A stretch of 64,000 bases of DNA from Yersinia canariae (lineage in GTDB: Bacteria; Pseudomonadota; Gammaproteobacteria; Enterobacterales; Enterobacteriaceae), in contig NZ_CP043727.1 of assembly GCF_009831415.1 (NCBI RefSeq), positions 1,488,001-1,552,000 of the forward strand, written 5' to 3'. A program made the translations under genes and the position numbers. Numbering within the stretch: position 1 is the stretch's first letter; every line of letters starts with the position of its first letter. The notes beneath the pieces are model-generated. The model was given only the letters and a program-made list of their open reading frames with translations. It was not told the DNA's origin and ran no database searches. Below are positions 54,035 through 64,000 of this stretch, one piece after another.

Positions 54035-56118
54035 ATATCTTGTGGGTTTGTCGCCACAGAGGAGGCCGGAACACGCGGTTGCACCGGCCTGCCTTTCAGC
54101 AATTTTCGAATCCAAAACCGGTTAGGATTAAGCGCTGCCAGTGTGTTGGCATCTAATGGCTGTGGCTCACCAAACATTTGCGCGGCCAAAATTTCAGCCA
54201 CCAATGGCGCACTGCACAAACCGCGCGATCCCAATGCTCCCACCATAAATAACTCCGGCCATACTGGCGCGAGCGCTATCTCTTCCCCATCTTGGATTTT
54301 ACGTGGCAAATCCTGATATTGCGCGAGTGTGGCATTGTAATCTGGCACGGCACCGACCATGGGCAAATGATCGCGAATGGCGCAGCGCACACCGCAGCGA
54401 GCCTGATTATCACTGATATCAACCTGCTGCGGCCAACTAACATTAGGTAAGCAACGTATCAACCGATCCCGATTCTCTTGTTGTTCGCTGGCACGAAAAT
54501 CGGTAGCCACATCGCCGCGTTGGTAACTGGCACCGATGCAGTGATGCTGATTAGCCGGGTTTACTGGCGTCAGGTAGCCGTCATAACACAGCACTTGCCG
54601 CAACTGGCTGAGCACTGGTGTGGTCGGGATGTGCGAAACTTGCCCACGTACAGCTGACAGCGGCAGATGCTGAGTTTGTTCCCACTCAGGTAAGCGGTGA
54701 CCGGCGGCAAGTACCACGGTGGCATGTTGCTTGTTTATCAACGGAGATTGGAATACCAGTTGCCATAGCCCATCAACATGCTCGAGCTGGCTTAATTCAT
54801 GCTGGTAATGGCAAGTCATACCATTTTGTTGTGCCAACGCCATGAGCGCTGTGGTGAGGTCTGATGGGCAAAGCCAGCCGCCGGCGGGGTAATGGATACC
54901 ATCATGGGCGCAATCCAACCCTGCCAGCGCGCTCAGTTGTTCACGGCTCATCGCTTCGGCAAGCTGTGTTGGCCAATTTGTTTGCAGTATTTTATCAATT
55001 TTGCCACGGCTTTTTTCATCAAAGGCCAGTTGGCTGACACCACACCACTGATGATCAAAGTGAATACCTTGCTCAAGCAATTGAGAGTATTGACGTCGGG
55101 CATAGGTAAATGCACTGGTGAAAAACACTTCGAGTGCATCATTTTTACCGTTAAGTAACGGATAGAGCGCGCCTTGGCGATTGCCTGATGCGCCTTGGGC
55201 CGGTTGCGCGTCGGCACAATAAAGTGTGACTTTAGCACCACGGCGCAGCAAAGCTAATGCGGTTAATGTGCTGACAATCCCGCCACCGATAATCGCGATA
55301 TCATCACAATGAGCAGCGGATGGCCGGTGATACCAAGGTGCGGATTGGGTGTTGAGGTTTTGCCGCAAAGTGCCGGTCAACATTTCGCGTTTCTGCCCAA
55401 AACCCTTTACTTTAGCTACGTCAAATCCTGCTTGTTGCAAACCCCGGCGAACGAATCCAGCGGCCGTGAAAGTGGCAAATGTGCCTCCCGATCTGGCCAT
55501 GCGCGCCATGGCATTAAACAGGGCCTCATTCCACATATCAGGGTTTTTAGCGGGAGCGAAACCATCAAGAAACCAGGCATCTACCTGATTCATCAAGCTG
55601 GAGTCTAACTGCGGTAGTAGGGTATTCACATCACCAAACCATAAATCCAGCGTGATAGCCCCGTCAGCCAGTAAAATTCGGTGGCAGCCTGCAAGGGGCA
55701 ATGGCCACTGGGCGCGCAGTTGTTCGGCAAAAGAGGCCAGCTCCGGCCAGCGGTCATGGGCCGCGGCTAAATCGGCGACCTGAAGCGGGTATTTTTCGAC
55801 ACTAATATAATGCAGACGCTGGAGTTTGGCTGTGGGGTGTTGTTGGCGAAAGTGGGCGAAATCCCGCCATAAAGTCAGGAAATTCAACCCGGTGCCAAAG
55901 CCCGTTTCGGCAAAAATGCAGTTATCACGCGGGTGTTGGGCAAAGCGTTCTGGAAAGCCATTTCCCTTAAGAAAAACATAGTGAGTTTCTTCCAGTCCAT
56001 CTTCATTGGAAAAATAGATATCACCAAACTGTTCCGATACAGGTGTACCCTGTTCATTCCAGCTCAATGTTGCAGTTTGGATGGGGGCTTGGCTCACGTT
56101 TAAAGACTCGTATCTCAA
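54031..56118 (-). CDS. mnmC: bifunctional tRNA wobble-uridine modification enzyme MnmC
   Basis: About 695 residues from a TTG at 56118; a GTG at 56097 is an alternative start. The N-terminal methyltransferase half (MnmC2) has [31 protein letters not shown] and [17 protein letters not shown]; the C-terminal FAD oxidase half (MnmC1) has [25 protein letters not shown] and a late [13 protein letters not shown]. It converts cmnm5s2U to mnm5s2U in tRNA. Convergent with yfcL and divergent from fabB. Confidence 0.95.
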   Translation of the reverse strand: MRYESLNVSQAPIQTATLSWNEQGTPVSEQFGDIYFSNEDGLEETHYVFLKGNGFPERFAQHPRDNCIFAETGFGTGLNFLTLWRDFAHFRQQHPTAKLQRLHYISVEKYPLQVADLAAAHDRWPELASFAEQLRAQWPLPLAGCHRILLADGAITLDLWFGDVNTLLPQLDSSLMNQVDAWFLDGFAPAKNPDMWNEALFNAMARMARSGGTFATFTAAGFVRRGLQQAGFDVAKVKGFGQKREMLTGTLRQNLNTQSAPWYHRPSAAHCDDIAIIGGGIVSTLTALALLRRGAKVTLYCADAQPAQGASGNRQGALYPLLNGKNDALEVFFTSAFTYARRQYSQLLEQGIHFDHQWCGVSQLAFDEKSRGKIDKILQTNWPTQLAEAMSREQLSALAGLDCAHDGIHYPAGGWLCPSDLTTALMALAQQNGMTCHYQHELSQLEHVDGLWQLVFQSPLINKQHATVVLAAGHRLPEWEQTQHLPLSAVRGQVSHIPTTPVLSQLRQVLCYDGYLTPVNPANQHHCIGASYQRGDVATDFRASEQQENRDRLIRCLPNVSWPQQVDISDNQARCGVRCAIRDHLPMVGAVPDYNATLAQYQDLPRKIQDGEEIALAPVWPELFMVGALGSRGLCSAPLVAEILAAQMFGEPQPLDANTLAALNPNRFWIRKLLKGRPVQPRVPASSVATNPQDI

Positions 56119-56268
56119 GGGGTGGGGCGATTCTAACTATGTGACCCGCCGCGTGCAAATCGTAAAATTATATGAGTATATTACGCTGATCGGACTTGTT
56201 CGGCGTACAACTGTACGCTAAAGTGCGTTGCAAAATCCCGAATGTAAAATAAGTGGAAGAGGTATTGA

Positions 56269-57492
56269 ATGAAGCGTGCAGTCATTACTGGCTTGGGTAT
56301 TGTATCCAGCATTGGTAATAACCAGCAGGAAGTTCTGGCATCTTTACAGGAAGGCCGCTCTGGCATTACTTTCTCTCAGGAATTTAAAGACGCAGGTATG
56401 CGCAGCCATGTATGGGGCGATGTAAAGCTTGCATCTGAGACCATTACAGAAAATATCGACCGTAAAGTGCTGCGCTTTATGAGCGACGCCTCTGTTTATG
56501 CTTATCTTTCAATGAAACAGGCCATTGAAGACTCTGGTCTGACGGACGAACAGGTGTCTAATTTCCGCAGTGGGCTGGTTGTTGGCTCAGGTGGCGGTTC
56601 ACCTCGTAACCAGGTTGCTGGTTCTGATGGTATGCGCGCGAAAGGTTTGCGTGGCGTCGGCCCTTATATGGTGACTAAAGCAATGGCATCCGGTGTCTCC
56701 GCATGTCTGGCAACACCATTTAAAATCAAAGGCGTAAACTATTCTATCAGTTCCGCTTGTGCGACTTCAGCACACTGTATTGGCCATGCGTTGGAATTGA
56801 TCCAACTGGGCAAACAGGATGTGGTGTTTGCGGGTGGCGGTGAAGAGCTGTGCTGGGAAATGTCCTGCGAGTTTGACGCCATGGGCGCATTGTCGACTAA
56901 ATACAATGAAACTCCGGCTAAAGCTTCTCGTACCTATGATCAAGACCGTGATGGTTTTGTTATTGCAGGCGGCGGCGGTATGGTTGTCGTGGAAGAGTTG
57001 GAGCATGCTCTGGCTCGTGGCGCACATATTTATGCTGAGATTGTTGGCTATGGCGCAACTTCAGATGGTGCTGATATGGTCGCACCATCAGGCGAAGGCG
57101 CGGTGCGTTGCATGAAGATGGCAATGGAAGGTGTTGATACACCAATTGACTACATGAACGTGCACGGTACTTCTACTCCTGTGGGTGATGTGAAAGAACT
57201 GGGTGCAATCCGTGAAGTGTTTGGTAATAACACACCAGCTATCTCTTCAACCAAAGCCATGACCGGTCACTCTTTAGGTGCCGCAGGTGTGCATGAAGCT
57301 ATCTTTAGTTTGCTGATGGTTGAGCACGGTTTTATCGCGCCAAGCATCAATATTGAAAAGCTGGATGAGCAGGCCGAGGGGATGAATATCATCACTGAGC
57401 CAACCAAACGTGAACTGACCACTGTTATGTCTAACAGCTTCGGTTTCGGTGGCACTAACGCCACATTGGTAATGCGTAAATTTCAGAAATAA
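56269..57492 (+). CDS. fabB: beta-ketoacyl-ACP synthase I FabB
   Basis: 407 residues. The catalytic triad is present: C164 in [10 protein letters not shown], His in [11 protein letters not shown] and His in [12 protein letters not shown], with the Gly-rich [14 protein letters not shown] end. It elongates fatty acids, including unsaturated chains. In E. coli fabB is activated by FadR, but no clear site was assigned here. Followed by a strong terminator. Confidence 0.97.
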   Translation: MKRAVITGLGIVSSIGNNQQEVLASLQEGRSGITFSQEFKDAGMRSHVWGDVKLASETITENIDRKVLRFMSDASVYAYLSMKQAIEDSGLTDEQVSNFRSGLVVGSGGGSPRNQVAGSDGMRAKGLRGVGPYMVTKAMASGVSACLATPFKIKGVNYSISSACATSAHCIGHALELIQLGKQDVVFAGGGEELCWEMSCEFDAMGALSTKYNETPAKASRTYDQDRDGFVIAGGGGMVVVEELEHALARGAHIYAEIVGYGATSDGADMVAPSGEGAVRCMKMAMEGVDTPIDYMNVHGTSTPVGDVKELGAIREVFGNNTPAISSTKAMTGHSLGAAGVHEAIFSLLMVEHGFIAPSINIEKLDEQAEGMNIITEPTKRELTTVMSNSFGFGGTNATLVMRKFQK

Positions 57493-57533
57493 GATATAGA
57501 GCAGATATTTCTGCTGGTTTATTCTTAATAATT

Positions 57534-57562
57534 AAGCCTGCGCTCTATCGCAGGCTTTTTTA
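57534..57562 (+). terminator. rho-independent terminator after fabB
   Basis: Stem AGCCTGCG (57535-57542) / CGCAGGCT (57549-57556) with a 6-base loop and a following T-run. Confidence 0.93.
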
Positions 57563-57910
57563 TTCGCTATAAAATAAATTTTGCTTCTAAAAATAGCTCT
57601 TAATACCGGATAAGTAGGTTTTTGGGTGATTTTGTCTTTTTGTATAAAAGAAGGCTGGTTGATCACATGTTATTCATAAAAATATCTTATAATAAATATC
57701 TTATATTGATAACACTACAAAAAGTAGGTGATTGAATCATAAAGTATTAAGATAAAACTTATCCTTTTTTAATGTATTTATATTCCTTTAAAGTCAAATT
57801 TAGAGTTAAAAAGTCCTTGCCTGCTCAAAAACGTTAATTCACAATATTAGAACAATAACTAAACAAATTTATTTATACCTTCTAATTTACTAACACAGCA
57901 GGGTAGTTTA
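57563..57910. other. AT-rich intergenic region before the diguanylate cyclase gene
   Basis: About 350 bases with very high A+T content and no ORF. It presumably carries the promoter of the downstream gene; several AT tracts are compatible with H-NS binding, but no individual site is assigned. Confidence 0.5.
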
Positions 57911-58918
57911 ATGAGCCATAATCAAAGTGATCAGAAACTTAAGATTGCCGATTTAAACGAGCGCGTCGTTCATGAAATTCTTGAAGTTATAAGTGATGGC
58001 ATCTGGGATTGGAACGCAAACAATGGATTTGTTTACCGCAATACGGGCTGGTATGACATGCTGGGATACCCGGCCCATGCTTTTGAAAATACAGTCCATA
58101 CTTGGGAGAAAATTATCCATCCGGATGATTTTGAAAGGGTGATGTTTCAATTTGATGCTTATATTAATCAGCAGGCCGAAAGATACCAGATAGAATATCG
58201 TTGCCGGACCCATGATGGTGACTATATCTGGATTGAAGATCGGGGCAAGGTGATTGAACGTAACAGTGACGGTACAGTATCAAGGATGATAGGTGCTCAC
58301 AGGAATATTCATGACAGAAAAAATCGTCTCGAAAAATTAGAATTAAAGAATAAGTCCTTAGAGGCATTAGTTGAAGAACGAACGGCCGAACTGCGTGAAA
58401 GTAATTTTCAGCTTCAACAGCAATTAGATATCAAAAAAATCCTTTCGGAAACGGATTTATTAACTTCTGTTGCAAATCGCTATTTATTAGAAAAAGTACT
58501 GAAGCATGAATATAATCGTGCTAAGCGTTTTTGCCAGCCACTATCATTACTTTCTCTGGATTTAGATAATTTTAAATCGATTAATGACAAATATGGTCAT
58601 TCGGTCGGGGATTTGACTCTGACACATATTGTTGATGTTATCCGTAATAATATTAGAGAAGTTGATGTTTTAGGCCGTTGGGGAGGCGATGAATTTATGA
58701 TTGTCTTACCTAATACGCAATTAAATGAGGCTAAAAACATCGCGGAGAAAATCAGGCATCTGATTGAGATAATGCCAGTCGATGGCAATATTAATGTAAC
58801 AATGAGTTTGGGTGTGGTTGAGTTAGAACAAAAAGAATCACAGGAACAGTTATTAATTCGTGCTGATAAAATGCTCTATAGCTCAAAAGCTGCGGGCAAG
58901 AATATTATTAGTGGTTGA
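57911..58918 (+). CDS. PAS-GGDEF diguanylate cyclase
   Basis: 335 residues. A PAS/PAC sensor (about 20-145: ISDGIWDWNANNGFVYRNTGW, IEYRCRTHDGDYIWIEDRGK) is followed by a short coiled coil (RLEKLELKNKSLEALVEERT) and a GGDEF domain with the intact GRWGGDEF active site and a likely inhibitory I-site RxxD (REVD) five residues before GGDEF. It should make cyclic di-GMP in response to a small ligand or redox signal bound by PAS. No transmembrane segments. It stands alone, convergent with the racemase gene. Confidence 0.93.
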   Translation: MSHNQSDQKLKIADLNERVVHEILEVISDGIWDWNANNGFVYRNTGWYDMLGYPAHAFENTVHTWEKIIHPDDFERVMFQFDAYINQQAERYQIEYRCRTHDGDYIWIEDRGKVIERNSDGTVSRMIGAHRNIHDRKNRLEKLELKNKSLEALVEERTAELRESNFQLQQQLDIKKILSETDLLTSVANRYLLEKVLKHEYNRAKRFCQPLSLLSLDLDNFKSINDKYGHSVGDLTLTHIVDVIRNNIREVDVLGRWGGDEFMIVLPNTQLNEAKNIAEKIRHLIEIMPVDGNINVTMSLGVVELEQKESQEQLLIRADKMLYSSKAAGKNIISG

Positions 58919-58955
58919 TATTCCTGCCCCGTGACGTCAACAGCTTCAGGTATCG

Positions 58956-59651
58956 CTATGGCTGAAGTGCATATTGCGCTGCCGCTGCGGCATGTATTAC
59001 TGTCGTATCAAAAACAGGCACTGTGGCATCTTGTGCATTCACCAATAGTGTAATTTCAGTGCAACCAAAGATAATCCCTTGAGCACCGAGCGCCTCTAAT
59101 TGTTTCATGATTCGGCGATATTCCTGACGGGACTTTTCACTGATAATCCCTAAGCAAAGTTCTTCATAAATAATGCGGTTAATAATTTTGCGGTCTGCGC
59201 TATCGGGAGTAACAACTTCAATATTATGCTTTTGAGTTAAGCGGCCGCGATAGAAATCTTGCTCCATAGTATAACGGGTGCCGAGTAAACCGATTTTACC
59301 AATCCCTTGATGCTTGATTTGTGCAGCAGTGGCGTCGGCAATGTGTAATAAAGGTAACCCACTGGCGGCCTCAATATCATCAGCCACTTTGTGCATGGTA
59401 TTGGTACACACCACAATAACATCCGCCCCAGCACGTTTTAATGAAATAGCAGCATCAGACAGCAATTGACCCGCAGTTTGCCAATCACCTTTGGCTTGAA
59501 GCTGCTCAATTTCATGAAAGTCGACACTGTAGAGAATAATTTTGGCGCTGTGTAATCCGCCTAATTGCTCTTTTACTTGTTGGTTGATTATACGGTAATA
59601 GGGGATGGTCGATTCCCAACTCATACCGCCAATAAGGCCCAAAACTTTCAT
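58956..59651 (-). CDS. aspartate/glutamate racemase family protein
   Basis: 231 residues. The two catalytic cysteines of PLP-independent racemases are present: C82 (VVCTNTMHK) and C197 (FGCTEITLL), and the N-terminus LGLIGGMSWESTIPYYR is typical. It resembles E. coli YgeA, a broad-specificity amino-acid racemase; the substrate is not fixed by the sequence. Likely single-gene unit. Confidence 0.9.
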   Translation of the reverse strand: MKVLGLIGGMSWESTIPYYRIINQQVKEQLGGLHSAKIILYSVDFHEIEQLQAKGDWQTAGQLLSDAAISLKRAGADVIVVCTNTMHKVADDIEAASGLPLLHIADATAAQIKHQGIGKIGLLGTRYTMEQDFYRGRLTQKHNIEVVTPDSADRKIINRIIYEELCLGIISEKSRQEYRRIMKQLEALGAQGIIFGCTEITLLVNAQDATVPVFDTTVIHAAAAAQYALQP

Positions 59652-59782
59652 TATTATTCCTATCCTTTGCCGTGGCAGGCGAAAGCCTGATGTCTGTTAT
59701 TACCAAGATAACAGGCAGATATACGGTAAGACAACATGGGGAAATAACAGCCGGATAGGATTTTTATCAATACACGATAATG

Positions 59783-59812
59783 TCAGGATAACCGCTGAAG
59801 CGGCTATCCTGA
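59783..59812 (-). terminator. terminator-like hairpin after the porin gene
   Basis: Stem TCAGGATA/TATCCTGA (8 bp), one mismatch, then CCGC/GCGG closing a TGAA tetraloop, directly after the porin stop on the minus strand. The T tract is weak, so termination may be partial. Confidence 0.6.
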
Positions 59813-59818
59813 TATGTT

Positions 59819-61213
59819 CTAGAACCAAGCTTCCCACATTGCTCCAATGTTGAAGGAGTCTAGACGGGTATCTTCGGTGCCGGTGGTGTTGGCTGTGTGT
59901 TTATTATCGACTTCGCCGCCGGTGACGTAGAAGCGCAGCATTGGCCTGAAGTCGGCACCCATTGCGATAGAAACGTTTTGCGAAAGAGTCAGCTTCCAGC
60001 CTTTGTTATCGCCACCAGTGTCATAATCTACGCGCTGATAACCCGCTTCAAGCCAGGTCGAATGGATATCATTCCAGAAATGCATCGGGCGAATAATGAC
60101 ACCATAGTTGCGGCGATTGTCCTCATTATGGTGACTTCTGTCGTAATCATGGAATGCCGCGAGGTAAGTCACAGAGGTTTGCTGTGTGAACTTATAGGTG
60201 CCCTCAAGGCTGGTATAAACAGTGCGAAGGTCGTTGGTTTTGTTATAAACACTGTTATCTGAGTTGTCAGAATAACGAGTTACCCATTTGTTCTCGATGT
60301 TTTCACCGGTATGGCTAAGTACGACGGCTGTCTGCCAGGCTTTCAATTTTTCTTGGCTTTCAATCGCTTTAGAGTCAAAACCATAGTTGGTAAACAGCTC
60401 AAAATCGATCGGCCCCAACTTCACGCCATGTATTTTGGAGGTCAGAGCATAATGGCCGTTATCACCGGTTCCTGAACCACCGGTACAGGTAATACGTGAC
60501 GGATTTGATTGGTTAGCGATAACTTCCGGGCTACATGATTGCACCGCGGCGACGGCGGCGGCATCAAGTTGAACACCACCGAGATCGAGGTTTTTTATCC
60601 CGGCGCCTTGCCCATCATGGGTCATCCAGAAGTAGTCGTTAATCCCTTGTTGTGGGCGCTGATGGAAATCACGACCGGCCCATAAATATGCATTTGGTTG
60701 AGATTCAAATAAGTTAGTCACCCCGGCATAAGCTTTTTTCAGGTTAACTTCGTCACCCCAGTGGTCAAGCATGACCACCACATCCCATATAGCGCCATTA
60801 TCGCCTTTAAATGCTTTAGATAGTTGGAACTCCCCGCCGTTGCCCTCATTGCCCAAACGGCCAATAGCTGAAGAGCCATTATAGGAGCCATCAACACCCA
60901 CGTATTTTTGGTCACCCGCCTGGAAGTGTGCGCCATAACGCGCATAGGCGTTGAATTTCAGGCCGTAAGGAATGGCCATATCCGGGGTTGGCGGGATTGA
61001 AGCTTTCTCAACCACATCAACACTGGGTTTTTGAATAGTTGCGGCTTCTATTTTTTCTTTACGTTCAGCCAGCGCTTTTTCTACCGCGTCGGCCACTATT
61101 TTATTAAGTTGTTCAGTGGTAATCGTGGTAACGGTTTGTTGTGCTAGTACAGAAATAGGGCAAAGCGCGGCGATAACCGCCATTGCTAAAGGAAGTTGTT
61201 TATATATTTTCAT
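59819..61213 (-). CDS. LamB-type carbohydrate porin
   Basis: 464 residues. A signal peptide (about 24 residues, ending SVLA) precedes a coiled-coil-like segment (LNKIVADAVEKALAERKEK), then a LamB-like barrel: FNAYARYGAHFQ, GRLGNEGNG, WAGRDFHQRPQQGINDYFW and a C-terminal aromatic residue (WEAWF) for insertion. The N-terminal coiled-coil extension is typical of sucrose (ScrY) and aryl-beta-glucoside (BglH) porins. It is the last gene of the leftward PTS operon and likely admits beta-glucosides. Confidence 0.9.
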   Translation of the reverse strand: MKIYKQLPLAMAVIAALCPISVLAQQTVTTITTEQLNKIVADAVEKALAERKEKIEAATIQKPSVDVVEKASIPPTPDMAIPYGLKFNAYARYGAHFQAGDQKYVGVDGSYNGSSAIGRLGNEGNGGEFQLSKAFKGDNGAIWDVVVMLDHWGDEVNLKKAYAGVTNLFESQPNAYLWAGRDFHQRPQQGINDYFWMTHDGQGAGIKNLDLGGVQLDAAAVAAVQSCSPEVIANQSNPSRITCTGGSGTGDNGHYALTSKIHGVKLGPIDFELFTNYGFDSKAIESQEKLKAWQTAVVLSHTGENIENKWVTRYSDNSDNSVYNKTNDLRTVYTSLEGTYKFTQQTSVTYLAAFHDYDRSHHNEDNRRNYGVIIRPMHFWNDIHSTWLEAGYQRVDYDTGGDNKGWKLTLSQNVSIAMGADFRPMLRFYVTGGEVDNKHTANTTGTEDTRLDSFNIGAMWEAWF

Positions 61214-61397
61214 CGCTATCTCATTTAATAATTTATTATATTAGACGATATTATCCCGCCCGAATTTGACAGGATAATAGTGCCATCACCAAAGTAAGGT
61301 TGTTTTTATAATGTCATTAGAATAAGTTTATTTAAATTTTAGGTGTAATGATCTCTCCGTTTAAGATGGATAATATAATATTGTTTATTTTTAAAAA

Positions 61398-61700
61398 TTA
61401 ACGCTGATAAAGATGAATAATTTCTTCCGATAATTCACGGGCCAGCAAGGAGGTCATTAAATGATCCTGCGCGTGAACCATAATTAGCGTCATTGGCTGC
61501 CTGGCTTCCCCTGCATCCTGTTCAATCAGCTTGGTTTGCATATGGTGCGCTTGGCGGGCAAAACCGTCAGCTTCTTGCAACAAACTTTTAGCTTTATCAA
61601 TGTCGCCTTTTCGCGCGGCCTGTAATGCTTCAAAACACAGACTACGTGATTGACCGGCATTAACAATAATTTCCATTACCGCTTCTTCTAACTCGACCAT
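61398..61700 (-). CDS. PTS lactose/cellobiose-type IIA component
   Basis: 100 residues, the usual length. The three-helix IIA fold shows SRSLCFEALQAARKGD, and the active site LIMVHAQDHLM carries the phosphorylated His (H76) plus the second conserved His (H80). It transfers phosphate from HPr to a IIB subunit. It lies 14 bases after the phospho-beta-glucosidase gene. No IIB gene is visible in this window. Confidence 0.93.
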   Translation of the reverse strand: MVELEEAVMEIIVNAGQSRSLCFEALQAARKGDIDKAKSLLQEADGFARQAHHMQTKLIEQDAGEARQPMTLIMVHAQDHLMTSLLARELSEEIIHLYQR

Positions 61701-61714
61701 TATTTATTCCTACC

Positions 61715-63097
61715 TTAATCAAAACCATTATTAGCAGCGGTAGTGGCAAACCATTCTCCGCTTTTTTTAACTGTGCGTTTCTGGCTCGATAAATCTAATT
61801 GAACAAAGCCATAACGATTCTTATATCCATTACACCAAGACCAATTATCAATAAATGTCCACATGTGGTAGCCGAGACAATGACAGCCTTCACTTATTCC
61901 TTTATGTAGCCATTTCAAATGATCAGAAACAAAATCTATTCGATATTGGTCGTTAATTTTTCCGTCTTGTAAAAAACGCTCTTCATTTTCTACGCCCATA
62001 CCATTTTCGGAAATAAAGCAGCGCGGATTACCGTAATTAAGCCGTAAATTAGTCAAGATATCGTAAATTCCGGCTTCATAAATTTCCCAGCCACGGTAAG
62101 GATTCATTTTACGGCCAGGCATTTCGTAGGCGTCAAACAGCCATTCCGGCATAAAAGGGGCCTGTGGATTTACCGCGCTGTCACGGCATTTTACCCGCCG
62201 TGGCTGATAGTAATTGATACCCAGCAGATCGATTTTTCCCTCAGCAATGAGGGCTTTATCCCCTTGCAGTCGTACCGGCATTTGGTCGTAATCACACAAT
62301 AAATCAATCAGTTCCTGCGGATATTCACCACGTAATGCCGGGTCAAGGAAACTGCGGTTAAACAATAGATCTGCATACTCGGCCGCTTTCAGATCCGCAG
62401 GATTCTGCGAACGTGGGTATGAAGGTGTTAGGTTCAGCACAATCCCAATTTCCCCCTCATACTGACCGGCGCGATAAGCTTTAACTGCCGTCGCATGCGC
62501 TAGCACTGTGTGGTATGCCACTGTGGCGGCTCGCCTAAAATCCACCACATTGGGATAGTGGAAGTCATACAGATAGCCGCCTTCCACCGGAACGATTGGC
62601 TCATTAAAGGTAAACCAATGCTTAACCCGGTCACCGAACAGTTCAAAGCACACTTGCGCATAGTGCTTCCAGGCCTCAATCACTTCACGGTTTTCCCAGC
62701 CGCCTATCTCTTGCATCGCCATCGGCATGTCAAAGTGGAACAGGGTAATAAAGGGCGTAATACCTTGGGCCAACAGTTCGTCTATCACATTGTTATAGAA
62801 GGTGACAGCTTCAGGATTAACTGCACCAACACCATTTGGAATCAAGCGCGACCAACTCAGTGATGTACGAAAACTGTTGTGATTCAGTTGCTTGAGTAGC
62901 GCAATATCCTGCTGCCAGTGGCGATAGAATGTTGATGTTTCATTCGGGCCAATCTGCTGATGAAAGCGCGACGGTTGACTGGCGTACCAGGCATCCCAAG
63001 TCGTAGGGCTTTTGCCACCGTGCAGGCTTTCCCCCTCAGTTTGCAGTGCAGAGCTGGCACTGCCCCACCAGAAGTTATCTGGAAATAGATATTTCAT
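61715..63097 (-). CDS. 6-phospho-beta-glucosidase (GH1)
   Basis: 460 residues. GH1 landmarks: FWWGSASSALQTEG, acid/base E166 (TFNEPIVP) and nucleophile E364 (FISENGMG), plus WTFIDNWSWCNGYKNRYGFV near the end. It hydrolyses phosphorylated beta-glucosides such as cellobiose-6-phosphate or arbutin-6-phosphate after PTS uptake. Positioned between the IIC and IIA genes in the same operon. Confidence 0.93.
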   Translation of the reverse strand: MKYLFPDNFWWGSASSALQTEGESLHGGKSPTTWDAWYASQPSRFHQQIGPNETSTFYRHWQQDIALLKQLNHNSFRTSLSWSRLIPNGVGAVNPEAVTFYNNVIDELLAQGITPFITLFHFDMPMAMQEIGGWENREVIEAWKHYAQVCFELFGDRVKHWFTFNEPIVPVEGGYLYDFHYPNVVDFRRAATVAYHTVLAHATAVKAYRAGQYEGEIGIVLNLTPSYPRSQNPADLKAAEYADLLFNRSFLDPALRGEYPQELIDLLCDYDQMPVRLQGDKALIAEGKIDLLGINYYQPRRVKCRDSAVNPQAPFMPEWLFDAYEMPGRKMNPYRGWEIYEAGIYDILTNLRLNYGNPRCFISENGMGVENEERFLQDGKINDQYRIDFVSDHLKWLHKGISEGCHCLGYHMWTFIDNWSWCNGYKNRYGFVQLDLSSQKRTVKKSGEWFATTAANNGFD

Positions 63098-63127
63098 TAA
63101 TCTGGTCTCTTTATTAATTAGTCGGTA

Positions 63128-64000
63128 TCAATTGCTACGGACGGTATCTGACAGTGATGGGGCGGTGTCCTGGGCTTTTTCCACTTGGGTTTTTAACAAC
63201 GAACGTTCATAAGCACGCAGGAATGGCAGATATATCACGGCTGAAACCATCATACATATCAAGCACATAACTACAGGGCTAAAGGCCCAGTTTGCCGCCC
63301 AAGATGCACCAATCGGAGCCGGTGTTGTCCACGGAGTCAGGGAAACCACTTGAGCCAACCATCCCAATTTAGTTGCGCTATAAGCCAGAATGGCATTGAT
63401 CATCGGTACGCAGATAAAAGGTATGAACATTATTGGGTTCATAATGATTGGAGCACCAAACAAGATAGGTTCATTAATATTGAAGAAGCTTGGTACTACA
63501 CCTAATTTACCAATGGTGCGTAAATGAGTGACTTTGCTCCGCAACAACAGGAATGCCAGTGGTAATGTGGAACCTACGCCGCCAATCAGTAAGTAGTGAT
63601 CCCAAAAACCTTGCAGATAGATATGCGGTAATGTTGCGCCGACAGCTAGTGCGGCCTGGTTTGCAGCCAGATTGGTCATCCAGAAAGGGCTCATGATGCC
63701 CGTAACAATCAGTGAACCGTGAATACCAGAGAACCAAAAAATTTGGCACAGCAATACTGACAGTAACATTGCTGGCAAAGAGTCTGATGCAGAAACTAAT
63801 GGAGCCAGTAAATGCATGATAGCTTCTGGAATGATCATGCCGGTCTGCGATTCAATGAATAAATTGAGAGGATGCAGTGTGGCAATAATGACCAGTACGG
63901 GGATCAGGATTTCAAAAGAGCGCGCAACACCGGTTGGCACCTCTTTCGGCAAGCGAATAGTAATATTGTGTTGCTTCAATGCGGCATAAACGCGGGTGGA
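63128..64000 (-). CDS. PTS cellobiose-type IIC permease, partial
   Basis: The last 290 or so residues of a IIC membrane component; the reading frame stays open to the right edge, so the start is outside the window. It has about eight hydrophobic helices with the family segments LPKEVPTGVARSFEILIPV, FWSGIHGSLIVTGIMSPFW, FFNINEPILFGAPIIMNP and PWTTPAPIGA. It should transport and phosphorylate a beta-glucoside with a IIB partner. First gene visible of the leftward operon. Confidence 0.93.
   Translation of the reverse strand, partial: STRVYAALKQHNITIRLPKEVPTGVARSFEILIPVLVIIATLHPLNLFIESQTGMIIPEAIMHLLAPLVSASDSLPAMLLSVLLCQIFWFSGIHGSLIVTGIMSPFWMTNLAANQAALAVGATLPHIYLQGFWDHYLLIGGVGSTLPLAFLLLRSKVTHLRTIGKLGVVPSFFNINEPILFGAPIIMNPIMFIPFICVPMINAILAYSATKLGWLAQVVSLTPWTTPAPIGASWAANWAFSPVVMCLICMMVSAVIYLPFLRAYERSLLKTQVEKAQDTAPSLSDTVRSN

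Overview
The window looks like a chromosome segment of an enterobacterium, most probably Yersinia. From about 32 kb to 57.5 kb it keeps the enterobacterial backbone order: tRNA-Arg, yfdC, ccmABCDEFGHI, mlaA, fadL, yfcZ, fadI-fadJ, sixA, smrB, prmB, aroC, mepA, yfcA, epmC, yfcL, mnmC, fabB. The proteins resemble their E. coli counterparts closely, and an ERIC-type repeat lies between smrB and prmB. The genus is an inference; I could not run a similarity search.

Bases 1 to about 32,100 form a mosaic genomic island inserted at the 3' end of a tRNA-Arg(CCU) gene, with a P4-type integrase next to the tRNA. No second copy of the tRNA end was seen, so the far end is probably left of base 1. The island has several parts. 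(a) 1-5.3 kb: lipoprotein, solitary FtsK-gamma domain, secreted Cys-rich protein, a Mu-like ner / repressor pair, a DUF2787 protein, a papain-like cysteine peptidase candidate beside a RadC-type JAB protein, and a second tyrosine recombinase. (b) 5.4-9.1 kb: AlpA-type regulator, HUH/Rep-like protein and DUF927 ATPase, resembling a small satellite replicon. (c) 9.1-10.8 kb: a Mrr-like nuclease with a zinc ribbon and an EVE-like reader, a candidate modification-dependent restriction pair. (d) 10.8-13.3 kb: about 1 kb of gene-free DNA holding a compact structured-RNA candidate, followed by an ORF in which I read the motif order of family A polymerases. This is the best candidate in the window for an undescribed system. 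(e) 13.3-22.1 kb: a 1.27-kilo-residue CHAT protease, a DUF3800 protein, an IS30-family element and a HEPN/DUF4209 protein, separated by same-orientation palindromic repeats. (f) 22.2-29.5 kb: an Old Yellow Enzyme homologue, a Tat-exported hydrolase, two LysR regulators, an SGNH esterase, and remnants of a LysR gene, an IS91-family transposase and an alcohol dehydrogenase. (g) 29.5-32.1 kb: debris, the P4-type integrase and its attachment region.

The backbone encodes cytochrome c maturation (ccmA to ccmI, tightly overlapping), outer-membrane lipid asymmetry (mlaA), long-chain fatty-acid uptake and anaerobic-type beta-oxidation (fadL, fadI, fadJ, with FadR-like palindromes in front of fadL and fadI), phosphohistidine phosphatase, ribosome-linked functions (smrB, prmB, epmC), chorismate synthesis (aroC), murein hydrolysis (mepA), tRNA wobble modification (mnmC) and fatty-acid synthesis (fabB).

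From 57.9 kb onward come a PAS-GGDEF diguanylate cyclase, an Asp/Glu-type racemase, and a leftward beta-glucoside operon (PTS IIC, 6-phospho-beta-glucosidase, PTS IIA, LamB-type porin) that runs off the right edge. All coordinates and motifs were read by eye; family names rest on recognised motifs, not on searches.
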